This document shows, piece by piece, positions 43,871 through 55,300 of a stretch of 64,000 bases of DNA (its first letter is position 1; each line of letters opens with the position of its first letter). Position numbers and translations under genes: made by a program. The DNA is from Asparagopsis taxiformis (Eukaryota; Rhodophyta; Florideophyceae; Bonnemaisoniales; Bonnemaisoniaceae): contig JALQPE010000613.1 in the NCBI GenBank assembly GCA_030407315.1, positions 62,001-126,000 on the forward strand, in the 5' to 3' direction. The notes under the pieces were generated by a model. The model worked only from the letters and a program-made list of their open reading frames with translations. It had not been told where the DNA came from and ran no database searches.

Positions 43871-45743
43871 CCGCCGCCCCGAGTGGGGTTGTCACTGGCT
43901 TCTGTAAGCACCAACTGTAAGGCTAAATGGGGCCTAACGATGGGTCGATTTCAGGCTCAACACGTCAGGGACAGGTCTTGGTTCTTGTTTCATCATGGTC
44001 CCGCCCCACTCTCTCACGACCAACCTGAAATGGACGTCCGGTGGATGTCCAGCTCGATTGCATTGCTGGCCAGCCCAGAAATTCTAAATTTTCCGAAAAA
44101 TCAATTTGGTGGCCCAGCATCTCCTGTGCCGAAAATTCCCGCACTCACTTCTGATATACGTCTAGACGTGTTTCGCACTTGTACGCATCAGGGAAGGCGT
44201 CACGGAAGGTTGAGACTACGCTACTTGTGTACCGCGTCGTCTGAAATAGCGAGTAGTGTTTGTTGTATAGCCTATACAACTGAGTTGTGGAGTATGCGTC
44301 TAGTGGTTTGTAAAGCTTGCAGAATGGGATAGGGATGTGGGTGGCCCTATTTTATGAGTACATGAGTACCAATATTCAGGGTTGACAAAGCGGAAAGTCA
44401 TAGGCTCGTACATGTTTGAGATTGCATAGTGGAGAAAATATTTACATCGAAATTTACATGGAGGAGATGGAGGTTTTAAGGATGAGGTATGAGAGGAAGA
44501 AAATTCTTCTGTGGTATGAGGATGTGTTCTGTGGAGGGATGCAATCTTGGGATGGTACAGGGGGAGGTGGAAATGTACGGAGTGCGGGTTTAGAATGGAG
44601 TGTGATTCGGAGAGGAGTGCCGACAAGCATATTATGGGGATTGGGGAGACGCTGCGGGGTGTTGGGGTAGTGAGGGCGGAGGAGGTGTTTAGGTGGGACC
44701 GTAGGAGGGTGCGGTTGAAGGCCCGAGAGGAGGGGGTTTTAGGAAAGTGAGGAGAAAGAGGGGGAGGGGGTGGCGTCTGTTCTGGCTGTGGTGAGTGGGG
44801 ATGTGATGGAGAAGAAGGGGGTTATTGTATTTGGGGAGGGAGGGGAGTGGGAGGAAGGGTGCGAAGTGGGGGGTTGATATGTGTTTCAGAGCGGGGAGGT
44901 TTCTGGGGAGACGGCGGGGGAGCGGGAGCGTGGGCCGGTGGTGGTGGTGTATACGGTATCGAAGATGCGGATGGCGTGGGGGCATGGAGCAGCTGAGGGA
45001 GGGAGGGGTGGAGCAGGTCGGGTACGGGATGGGGAGTGAGAGGTTTTCGAAGAGTAAGCTGCAGGGGAAGTTTGTGGAGAGGGCGAAGGAGAGGGGTTGA
45101 AGGTAGAGGAGAGAGGGTATTGAAGAACAATACGTTGCAAAGGTGATGGGGAAGACCATGGTCGAGGAGATAGGGGGTGTTTTTGCCCTATTCTGAGGTA
45201 TTATGAGGACTGGTTATACGAAATCTGTACGGTAGAGCAGAACAGTAGGTATGGAATGGAGGTGTGCACCGTGGAAGCGGGGATAGGTAGCTGAAAATGC
45301 GTGCTAGAGTGGTATTGGGGGTGTTTGAGGTACAGTACGGGGGAGGTGAGCACCAACTGGAAAGGGGTGTGAGCGAGAGGATGAAAAAATTAAAGACAAA
45401 ATTGGAGTCGACCGACAAGGAAAAATAGAGTGGTCGCCGTGATGGATGCGGACATCCATGTCGAGCACGGCGGCAGAAATTTCTGGGGTCGAAATTTTTG
45501 AATTTCTGAACCGGCGCCCGTCCTAGGTGGACATAGACATGGCGGAAGTCCTTCCCGAGGGGGACATCCGTGGTACTAGAAACAATGAATGTCGCCCTAG
45601 TAATACTAGACGTACTAGACCGCATGGACGTCCGGTTCTAGGCGGACATCCAAAAATACTGGAGAACATGGACGTCCGCCTAGTAATACTAGGTGTACTA
45701 GAGGTTGTGGACGTCAGCGTCCATTTCCGAGAACACAGACGAA
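43632..45743 (+). mobile_element. 2.1-kb dispersed repeat, copy B
   Basis: Direct-orientation copy of 13031-15121 with scattered substitutions and small indels. The differences include frame-changing ones near 44538 and 44680-44770, which argues against coding. It has the same palindrome-rich right end, with CCTAGTAATACTAGG and GGACGT motifs. Confidence 0.7.
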
Positions 45744-46034
45744 GGTCATCCAATCTAGCCACCCCCGATACCTACTCGCCTCCGACCAAGCGAAGGTATC
45801 ACGCCGCCCCATCCATGCGAGACGTCTACTTCTCTTCCGCAGGCGCCCGCTACATTTACTACATTAAGTTTCTATTAGGGAAACCCTTCGCTTGCACACT
45901 CCCTTTTATGCATAATCCCTTTTTAATGATTCAACCCTTGTTCTACGCACACATTACAATTCTAGATCCTTCTATCCATTACTAGCTACACTACTCAATA
46001 CGATTCATTTCCCTCTCTGTCCAACTGTGAGATG
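45744..46034. other. No gene seen
   Basis: Spacer after the 2.1-kb repeat and downstream of the H3-tail gene. Nothing is recognised in it. Confidence 0.3.
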
Positions 46035-47494
46035 CTACGACGACCCCGCACCATCAATTTTCGCTTTTCGGACTTTCTCACTCTTCCTCAGGCGCTGACG
46101 TTTCGCGCGTTTCTCCTCTTGATTCAAGCCCACCCGCCGGACACGTCGAAGGTCATCGAATGCCGAGAAATCCGATGACTTGCTGGTGCTGCAACATAAG
46201 AAGAATGCCCGAGACTCTAGACTCATAACAAAAGCCTCCGAAGAGTCGTAGATCAGACCAGGCTGGGAACGCGAGTCGATACAGATGGCGTGTTTCAGCC
46301 CATCTCTACTCCAAACCTGTACTACGTACACGTCCGGCTGTCTCGAAAGTTCCTTCCGCAACCACACCCACTGCCTAGAGCGAGAATCTGGGGCCCCTAA
46401 ATCGAAACGCGGAATCACCACTCGGGACAGAGTAACCGTCGATGGAGCACGATCGGCGATGGCCTTCGAGACCGAACCAAAGTCCACGACGCTTGTACAA
46501 TAACCACTAATAAGGCGTTCTTCTTTGTACCGGGCCAACTCCTGACGGAAGAACCTATCGGCGGTGTCGAAATCGCATACGAGAGCGATACCATTGGCGG
46601 CCACGGCACACAGGCAGTTGTTGGTGAAGTCCTGCACTGGTACCACCAGGCTGTTCTGCGGGGTCCCCACGAAGAACTCAGGGGCTTCGTGGGAGGGCAC
46701 CCGAGCCATGGCGACATTGACTCGTTTCTTCTTGCCGGGATTCTTATAACACCAAGCGTCGAGGCTGGCTATTAAACTCACCCGCGAGGGTTGACCACTC
46801 CCTCGGGTCACAGGAGAGGGATTATCCTGCTCCTGGAGTGCCGCGTCGCGCTCCGCCGGTTCGGAGACCTGACGGAAAACTATGGTATACAGATCTATTC
46901 GATGGCCGGTTCGTTCCCCTTCGGCGGAGGCGTAGAAGCAACCTTCCAGTTCGCCGTTTTCCCCGCCCTTCGACAACCAGATCTTCTCGATGATCCAATC
47001 GGTGTCGTCGGGGCATTCGGCGTACTTCTCGGTGTCACCGTGGGATTCAGTGAGACCGAGACGACAAGCCATCTCCGCGGTAAGGATGGAGATGGCCGGA
47101 TCGGAGGCGAATTCGACGATCTGAGGTCCGAAGAGGAACTCTAGTTCCCTGGTTGTCACTTGGCACGGATCGCGACGATTTCGGCCAAAGTCGACGACGA
47201 AACGACCACAGTGGTCTGAGGAGCGGCGGATGTTCTGGACGTCTTCACGTCCGAACCAACGGAAGAGGTTCTAACGAATTCCCCGATGGGATTTGTCGTC
47301 GAAGTTAACCTCGTTGGCCCGCACGGGGACGGCTTCCCCGGGGCGATAGCGTACCTCCTGGCCGCCCTCGCGACGGTAGGTGCCAGGAGCAACGGGGGGT
47401 CTCGTCTGGGGATCCGCGCCGCTCGAGAAGCTAGCTCCCGCCGTGGGGCAGTCCCCCCAGTCGACTTCCTTGCGGTCTGCTTCGTCTTGGCCAT
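46035..47494 (-). CDS. Protein with histone H3 tail mimic; possible cysteine-protease-like C-terminal part in second frame
   Basis: From the ATG at 47494 the first 28 residues copy the histone H3 tail: MAKTKQTARKSTGG, then TAPRRELASRAAR. K4, R8, K9, S10, R17 and R26 of H3 are kept. Changes are R2K, K14T, K18R, Q19E, T22S, K23R and K27I. There is no H3 core; the frame continues 85 residues to 47156. A second frame, one base back, is open from 47271 to 46035. It contains WIIEKIWLSKGG, and later NNCLCAVAANG, HAICID and IYDSSE, an order that could be Cys, His and Asp of a papain/OTU-like fold (tentative). A TAG closes that frame upstream, so either an indel, an intron or frameshifting would be needed to join the two. 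A TATA box lies 260 bases upstream. Confidence 0.55.
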
Positions 47495-48051
47495 CTCAAT
47501 GGATCACCTGCCAGGTACCGAAAGGCCCACGTAAGCAAGATCTCAACAAATCGACAACCGCAACTACGCAGGGTGCTCGGAGGAACGACTGAAGGGAAGG
47601 CGAGAGGCGGGATGACGGTGAACAGACGTTTACTGTCAGTTATCGCACTACAGTAAGCTAACAACTAATGTAAAGTACTTACAGTGCTTACAGTAAGGAA
47701 GGGGTCAGCGGTGGAAGAGGGTCTGGAATCCAGACCCACGCGAAGGTACTGCCGGCTTTTATACCGAGCGCGGCTCAGAACCTGCGAAATTAGACCTCCT
47801 CGGTGCCTCGGTCTGGCCGGGGGGTCATGTGGAAATGACTTTTACAAGAAAAATTCTACAGGTAATTTCTACCAGAATTTTAATTTAGGGTTCGATGGAC
47901 GTCTGGAAGTTTCCAGCCGTCCAACCGTAGGAAGCTAAATACAGCTCCCAGCGGTCGGAATAACCTAGGGGAGATAAGCTAGACTTGGTAAAATCATCTA
48001 TCTACGTTTCTACAACCTACATCGTTTCTCTCCCCGTCCGGTGGCCACGTA
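47495..48051 (-). promoter_or_regulatory. Upstream region of the H3-tail gene with TATA box
   Basis: On the minus strand TATAAAAG lies at 47756-47763, about 262 bases before the ATG. The 7-bp dyad GGTCTGG-AAT-CCAGACC (47720-47736) follows it. CTTAC/GTAAG words cluster at 47650-47700. A mobile-element LTR is possible but not shown. Confidence 0.5.
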
Positions 48052-49619
48052 CAGTGCGCGAAATTTTAATGTCACACCACTCATGACCATGGCAATTCCA
48101 CTGATTCGTTCCGCTTCAACAAAGCACAGTGCATGGTTCCCTTCCCCATAACGGTCAGAATACAATTCATGCAACGGATTCATTGCGGCGCCCCTCATTA
48201 TCCATCTATGTGCCAATATTGGTGCGAAATTTTATTGTCGGCGCGAAATCTTATACAGACACAAACCATTGTGGATCCTAAAGCTCACCAAAATGTCAGC
48301 TTCAACCTCCCAAACTTTGCACATATAATGCTTGCACTGTTTCCTTTGGAATCCAACTGTTGCAATAGCATTACGAAAACCCCAAATGCCGCGTGGGCGT
48401 CAACTGAATGATGCTGAGAAGGCTGCAATAGTGGCTCACCATCATCACGGAATGAGCCATGGTGAGATTGCATCTGAGATTGGACGCTGCAGGAGTACCG
48501 TGCAAAAGTTTTTAGCCCGTCCGAAAGTATCTCAACAACGCAAATGGGTGGCTAGGAACAAAAAGGTGACCGATGCTGCTAAAAGAGCTTTATTACGTGA
48601 AGCTTGTAAGGGTGAAATGAGTGCTGCCGAACTGAAAAAACATTTCAAACTGGACATAGGCGTGCGAAGAGTCCAACAGATACTAAGCGCGGTACCATAC
48701 TTGAGGTACGAGAGAATGAAAAAGGCCTTCTTCATGCTTAAAAGACATAAAGAAATGAGGCTAGAATGGGTAAGGCATCATTTGGAGTCGGGTAAAGTTT
48801 GGCGTCGACACATCTTCACAGATGAAAAAAGTTTAATCTTGACGGCCCTGATGGCCTAGCATTCTACTGGCATGACTTGAGGAAGGAGCCTGCGATATTT
48901 TCGAAGCGACATCAGGGAGGGAAATCTCTGATGATTTGGGGAGCAGTTTCTTACAAAGATTTGTCTAACCTTGACATTTTAGACGGTAATGTAGACTCTG
49001 CACGGTATTGCCAAACATTTAACGAAACTCTCCTACCGTTTGCACGGAAGCATCATCAAAATAATTGGAAGTTGGTTCATGATGGTGCTAGTGTCCACAA
49101 GTCAAATGAGACAAAACGTTGGCTTTCGGATAATGATGTGGATGTATTGGAGTGGCCAGCAAAAAGTACAGACCTCAATATCATTGAAAATGTTTGGGGT
49201 ATTCTTGTAAGGAAGGTTTACGCCGGATGCAGGCAGTTCAATGGGCTTTGCGAGCTCGCAGGTGCAATCTTAGAGGCATGGAATGAGATAGAAGTATCAA
49301 CGGTAAGAAAACTATACGATTCTATTCCCAAACGTCTTCTTGGTGTGATAGAAAACAAGGGTGGGCCTACAAAGTACTAGTCACACTATAAACATTCTTT
49401 GAAATATGCTGTCTGTATAAGATTTCGCGCCGACAATAAAATTTCGCACCAATATTGGCACATAGATGGATAATGAGGGGCGCCGCAATGAATCCATTGC
49501 ATGAATTGTATTCTGACCGTTATGGGGAAGGGAACCATGCACTGTGCTTTGTTGAAGCGGAACGAATCAGTGGAATTGCCATGGTCATGAGTGGTATGGC
49601 ATTAAAATTTCGCGCACTG
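48052..49619 (+). mobile_element. Complete Tc1/mariner element with 210-bp terminal inverted repeats
   Basis: The left repeat 48052-48261 and the right repeat 49410-49619 are inverse complements with only a few mismatches. TA flanks both ends (48050-48051 and 49620-49621), the expected target duplication. Each repeat holds an outer GTGCGCGAAATTTTAAT and inner copies TGCGAAATTTTA (48223-48234) and GGCGCGAAATC (48240-48250). That is an IR/DR arrangement like that of some Tc1 elements, where transposase binds at two sites per end. Confidence 0.95.
48386..49380 (+). pseudogene. Tc1-type DD34E transposase with one frameshift
   Basis: The start MPRGRQLNDAEK at 48386 opens a helix-turn-helix region (MSHGEIASEIGRCRSTVQKFL). 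The first catalytic block is IFTDEKS. One base appears missing near 48836: adding one T restores FNLDGPDGLAFYW, after which the frame continues at 48877 with SLMIWGAVS, VHDGASVHKS (second Asp) and DLNIIENVWG (Glu). Thirty-four residues lie between the second Asp and the Glu, hence DD34E. Otherwise it is full length (about 331 residues). One base pair separates this copy from an open gene, so it is young. Confidence 0.9.
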
Positions 49620-49621
49620 TA

Positions 49622-50292
49622 CAACAATACTGACCTCAGCTTCCATTGTCCTTCAGGAGCCGTACAATCATCACATAGGATCATGCATTCAATAAACTAA
49701 CTAAAATTCCCATTCTGTAAAGTTGCTTCCAACCACTGCAATTTCTCTATTTCTCCATACTGCATTAGTCTCACATTAACAGCCCTGAGACTTGATTCGC
49801 ATTTTCTGCAGTGTTGTGCTGTTCACTTCAATTTTATAGAGATATTTCAATCTGTCTCTGTAAGCAAGTAACAGTAACCCATTCAGACAACCATGATATT
49901 TGTACCTGGACCACAACAGTCCAGACCCCGTCTCGTGCCGACACGCCTGCGTCGCTGCAGTGCGCACAGGACAACAATGTGGGTTTTGGCAAGCTACTCC
50001 GATTGATGCCCTCCTAGGATTATGATTATTTCATTTCATCTTCTTGCATATCTAACAAACTTGCGTCCTTGTTACCCTCTGAGGGATACATCTGTATTTC
50101 AAGACCTTGCAAAATCAAATCGAAGAAAGGACCAATGTGATGATTGTTACTTTATCCCTGTTCGCGACGTTGACATTGTTGCCATTGGAGGTGTGTCTTT
50201 CCATGCCTGAGCCTATACTCTTACCTTGTTTTACCTGATACTTCTAGACCGTCTTTTCAATATACTACATCGACTTGTGAAGCACAGTCGAA
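49622..50292. other. No gene seen
   Basis: Between the Tc1 element and the membrane-protein gene. It probably includes that gene's promoter; no motif stands out. Confidence 0.3.
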
Positions 50293-51693
50293 ATGACGTT
50301 GAGTGAACCACGGAATCCATCTGCCAATGATACTGGAACCTCCCCGCAGCACATTGTCCAATCCGAACCCCAACATATCCTCCCTTCTTCTCTTCCAAGC
50401 CCCTCCGTTCCAAGCTCTGGGGTATTGTCATTCGAAACCATTCAACCGCACCTTTACCGTTCACAGCAAACGCTCACCAACAATGTTCAGCTCTTCTCTT
50501 TGTTCATATCTGTGCTAAGTATATTTCTAAACTTTTGGGTTGGCTGGGAGTTTACCAAAAGCTTGGGTGTAACCCTCGGTCTCATGATGTGGGCTTTATT
50601 TGGTATCTTCTGGTGTGGTGCATTTGCAATGCTCCTTGGAGGCATTTTCACAGCAGTTGCCAACTTCCTCGGCACCTGGAATGTCATCCCAGCTCTAGGT
50701 TCATCATTATGGGCTTTTCTAAGTACGTTTTCGATTGTCGCTGTGCTCAAGGATGGTATGATGCCTGTCGCCCCGATCAGAAATTTGCCTCTCTTCAGCT
50801 TCATATTGGCCAATTTAGAGTCCATGGGTATCCGAAATGAACCAAATCAGTCTACATGGTTTCTTCCACAAGATTCCCTTTTCTCCTCCATGACCTTCAA
50901 AGAAGGCACTGCAACGTGCACAACCCGCAATGACGTGTTTCAGTTCATCATCGGTCGGCATTGTGCAATATCCACATCCAGTATGGAACTATTCCAAAAT
51001 CTTCAACATAGGTCTAAATCGCAGTACAGCACGGGAGAAAATATGCTCCAGTTCGAGAGAGACTTTGCAGAATGGAAGCTACACCTGCCTAAATTCAAAC
51101 GAGTATTCTTCATACGTCGTTTAATATGCTTCCTTGCATTCCTCATCGAGGCAACTGCATTGTTCCTTTCTTTTATGACGCTCAAAAGGCTATTTGTGAA
51201 TGCAGAAGAAGCAAAGAGTATATTGATTCACTTATCTTTCACTGAAACTATCCTCTGTTCATTTCTGAGTCTATTCTCTGCTCACCTGTGGGCTGCTGTG
51301 AATGTGGAGCTCACCTTTTCTACACAGGCTGAACACCGAGCGATGATGTTGATGAAAGTGCGATCCAATTGGATAGACTGGTCTGGCAGAGGAAGGAATC
51401 GGGTGTCATTCCTGACGAACAGTCGATATTTGCGAGTGGGTTGGTGGTCTGCAGTGAGTAATCTGATTCCTTTCAGAGAAGCTGCAACGATTGGACTCGT
51501 TTATGATATCGAGGAGAGTCGGAAAGCTGGAGCACCAATATTGAAGAGTATCGAGGCAGATTTGGATCTGAAGGTTCACAAAATAAGCGGTCTACTTTTA
51601 GGGACAGAAATTTATGATCGCGGACAATGTGAGGCGCAAGCGCTGCAGAGTGTAGAAGAGAATATAAACTGGGGAGAATATTTGCTATCGTGA
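50293..51693 (+). CDS. Multi-pass membrane protein of unknown family
   Basis: Intact 466-codon frame. After a Ser/Pro-rich N terminus come hydrophobic segments at about 67-87 (LFISVLSIFLNFWVGW), 92-121 (MMWALFGIFWCGAFAMLLGG), 128-150, 277-302 (LICFLAFLIEATALFLSF) and 316-340 (ILCSFLSLFSAHLWAAV). The soluble C-terminal third ends in SVEENINWGEYLLS. I do not recognise the family. Its intact frame and membrane topology suggest a host gene. Confidence 0.6.
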   Translation: MTLSEPRNPSANDTGTSPQHIVQSEPQHILPSSLPSPSVPSSGVLSFETIQPHLYRSQQTLTNNVQLFSLFISVLSIFLNFWVGWEFTKSLGVTLGLMMWALFGIFWCGAFAMLLGGIFTAVANFLGTWNVIPALGSSLWAFLSTFSIVAVLKDGMMPVAPIRNLPLFSFILANLESMGIRNEPNQSTWFLPQDSLFSSMTFKEGTATCTTRNDVFQFIIGRHCAISTSSMELFQNLQHRSKSQYSTGENMLQFERDFAEWKLHLPKFKRVFFIRRLICFLAFLIEATALFLSFMTLKRLFVNAEEAKSILIHLSFTETILCSFLSLFSAHLWAAVNVELTFSTQAEHRAMMLMKVRSNWIDWSGRGRNRVSFLTNSRYLRVGWWSAVSNLIPFREAATIGLVYDIEESRKAGAPILKSIEADLDLKVHKISGLLLGTEIYDRGQCEAQALQSVEENINWGEYLLS

Positions 51694-52304
51694 CGGCTTC
51701 ACTCATCGCTCTACGAAGTTACATGCTCTAGCAATGATGGTAAATTTGGTTTGGTTTGCACAAACAATTACTGTCATCACTCCTCAAACTTGATGGGATA
51801 CTGACTGTGTGCAATCGGACACTCGTCAAAGCGGAGATGATTAGCTAGCGTAGGGTTTAATGTGCGTGTTGAGAAGGGGCGGAGGTATGACGGCCACCTT
51901 GCTGTCGACTAATATTTTTCTGGATTTTTTCAATACCATCTCGGCTCTAAACACGACGCAGGATCTTCGGCGTCGCTGACACGTGTGTAAGATACGTCCA
52001 ATGAAATGGCGTAAATGATTGGCCTGTAAAGAATGGTCCGTCTGGACCGATTACGCGTGCAAGATACAATTGACAACATTCTACCCGTACATTCTAAATC
52101 CTCCTGCGATAATGCTGCAGCCGCGTGCACGGTAGCCTACCAATTTATGGCAAGTGTTCCCCTTCAGGACGATGGACCAGAGATCATGTCGTATCGGCTC
52201 TTTCTAATCCCGCTTGCATCATTCCGACCCATCCTTTCTCTTTCCAACATGCTCATGTCGCGACTGGTGCTACCTCGCGTTTTCGCCGCCGCTCCATACC
52301 CTCC
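51694..52304. other. No gene seen
   Basis: Spacer upstream of the dioxygenase-reductase fusion. The frame is open back to 52125, so the true start of that gene could lie inside this stretch. Confidence 0.3.
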
Positions 52305-55300
52305 ATGTCTTCAACCGCAATCGTCTCCCCCGTGCACGCCTTTCTCACTCGCCTCGACCCAAGTCAACAGCAGATCGCTTTTCTTTCTTTCAACAATGGC
52401 TTCCTACCGCACCAACCGCTCCCGCTTCCCCCGCCCCCATTTGATGCCTGGACCAAAGCAGCACAAATGCTTCCATCCTTCTGCAAATCTTCCAAATGGT
52501 CGTCTTTTCTCTCCGCATTGCCCCGTCTCTCCGTAACACACCTCCAGGATGTTCATCTTCTTTCCGCCAATGCCTCTCTCGGTGCTATTGCCCATGCAAT
52601 CGCAAATATTGCCTATCTCCCAGTTCCAGACCATGTCCTCGACCCATGGAAACAAATCAATGCTCGCCTTGGAAACCCAACCGTCTCCTTTTCAACTTTT
52701 GATCTTCTCTATTACAACTTTGATATTATTCCTCATACCCTACCGCCACCTCTGCTCCTTCGAACAGAGCACATCACCGACCCGTGGTCACAAACTGTTC
52801 CCAGAGTCATGCTTACAGGCGCTCTCACTGAGCGCAATTTCTTAACCTCCACGTTTGGTGTCGAAGCTGCCGCCCGCCCATTACCATTTATTATTGCATC
52901 TGCACACAATGCCGTTTTACGCAATGATCATGCTGCACTCAAACACCAACTCGTTCGCCTCGTGAAAGTCATAGAGAAAATGATTGCCTCTTTCGTCAGT
53001 TCCGATTTCAGGCCACTCAGTTCCAAATATCTAGATTGCGTCGAATTCAACCGATGTGTTGGTGCAGTAGCCCACCCAGTGTTGCCTGGCGAGAAAACAG
53101 CCTCTGGATTGCTCAATCCCAGTTTCCACTTGTTAGATGTGTTTTTTGGCAGAAAAAAGTACAGCTCACAATTGGGTGTCATGTGGAAGGAGGACCGTCA
53201 ATGGTTTCCTAAACTTCATCGCGACTTTTTTGAACAGGTGGAAAAAGTTGATGTCTTTGAGTACATATCTACCCAAGATCACTCTGTTCATGAAGATCTC
53301 CTCAACATATTTCGGAGAGCTTTACATACCTATGCAGGTGAGCACGGGTTGCTCGGAAAGCATCGAATTAGGATCAGTGGTATCATCGAGGTTGGCATTA
53401 AAGTTGGGCGACCTGCTACTGCCAGCGGTACCGAGACACCAAAGTGGCAGCAACGCCCATGGATAATGATAAACAAGTTGCTTTCTTCTGCAATGCAAGA
53501 GCGCCTCCAGATTTGCGAAGAAAACTTCTTTGTTGGTGTTGTTCAGTCTTGTCGTTCTTCGGAGAACGATGATACGATTAGCCTTATTATTGATACTCAA
53601 GGTGCATTGGTGTACGAACCAGGAGATCGCATTTCGATTTTACCCGAAAACTCTGATTCACTTGTGCGTGAAGCACTGGATGTCTTTAGAATGTCTCCTG
53701 ATGATATTTTGGAAGTGAAGCAACCAGCGTGGATAACTGCACTAGCTGAGCGCCGAATTGATCACTTTCGAAAAACAACGGGGGGAAGTGTTCAGCTCAA
53801 AGCCGAGCTTTTCTTCCGCATCGCTACACTTCAGCCTCTGAACTCCACGCTAGGAGCAAGGATTGCTGACATTTTACCCATCACTAACCCAGCACTGCTT
53901 GCATTCCTGATGGAAGAGAGGGCGTGTAATGTTCCAATTGCTCTATCTATTGTCGAAGACGTGACCAACGTTTCACCTCTCCCTATTTTGCCGCATATAG
54001 ACTTCGTTTTAGATCCACTGCGACCATATACGTATTCTATTGCGTCAAACTTGAAGACTACGCCAAACTCAGTCGAGGTCGTGGTTGGAAAGGTGCACTA
54101 TGAAGCAAAAAACCATGCTTTCATTTAAACATGGAAGGATTCCTTGGTACCGGAAAAGTCCGCTGAATGGTGAGCAACCCCTCCTGCAGGATTCATACAA
54201 CTATTTAAGGCGATATGTTACGTTATGTGAAGATGCTGAAGCAAGGGAGAATATGGATGCAAACACCAAAGTACATAGGCCGGAGAGTGATGAATCAAAC
54301 ATGAATGGTAACAAGAAAGAAGCAAGGAACTGGACGCGAGAAAACACTACAGCTATGAATAGAACTACAAGAAGTACAATGAAGAAGATGTGTGACTTAC
54401 TTTCTAACCGCAAGTTCATAATGTGAAGAATCTTACTGCCAAGGCTATTGCCCGCTCGCAAGTGGTTTGCAACATTGCAAGAAACACTGAAAAACCCAAT
54501 CGTGTTCTAAACGGTGTCTCGTCCCATTATCTCTCGCAACGCAAACCTGGACAAGAAATATTGCTAAGGGTAGAGCCGGAGCTGGATTTCCATCTCCCTG
54601 ACGACCCAAATGCTCCAATCGTCATGTTTGCGTTGGGCACTGGCCTCGCACCATTCAGGGCGTACCTGAAGGAGCTTATTAACGACAAGTCAAAGGAAGG
54701 GAACACAAACAGGAATGCATGCTGGTGCTTGGCATCAAATCACCGCAGCATATTCCGTATAAGGAAGAAGTTGAAGAAGCAGTGTGCAAAGAGAAAGTGG
54801 TTGAGCTGTCTATCGCCTGTTCACAAGAGAATGCTGATTTTGATATGGATGCGTCCGAGGAACATCTATCATTCCAACCGGGCACAAAGAAGCGAATCCC
54901 AGGGTTGTTTGAAGAAAATTATATGTTGCATGAGAAGCTTTGGAAAATGATTACAGCCGGTGCGCACGTATATGCGTGTGGGCGGCCTGAACTAGAGCCA
55001 CTGGTGAGAAGTATTATTGCGTCTGCTGTGAAACGGTTTGCAGGTCTGAGTAATGGTGTGGACTTTGAGAGTTCTGCTGTAGAGTATGCAGACCGCATGG
55101 TAGCGGAGAAGCGACTACACATTGACGCATATTTCAGTGGAAAACCGATAGTGTTCAATAAGACGTTCACTGCTTCCCAAATTGCTGAGCACCGAACGGC
55201 AAAGTCTTGTTGGGTGATATTCCACAAATGCGTATATGATATTAGCAGTTACTTACCGGTGCACCCTGGTGGACCCAAGCTGCTGCTGGACAAGGGAGGA

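Noticed and set aside
10640..45743. CRISPR-like array from the regularly recurring palindromic repeats
   Set aside because: Units are 388 bp to 1 kb apart, nearly identical between copies, with no short unique spacers or cas genes, in a eukaryotic genome.
47156..47271. Programmed frameshift joining the H3-tail frame to the protease-like frame
   Set aside because: The frames overlap in the -1 relation, but I found no classical slippery heptamer in the overlap.
47341..47400. Residual histone H3 core (RYRPG) after the H3-like tail
   Set aside because: RYRPG occurs in another frame and at the wrong distance from the tail; the rest does not align with H3.
18966..48051. That the insertion at 19 kb and the promoter area at 47.7 kb are LTRs of one retroelement
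   Set aside because: Both have a TATA box and CGAAGGTAC, but spacing differs and no longer alignment or LTR ends could be found.
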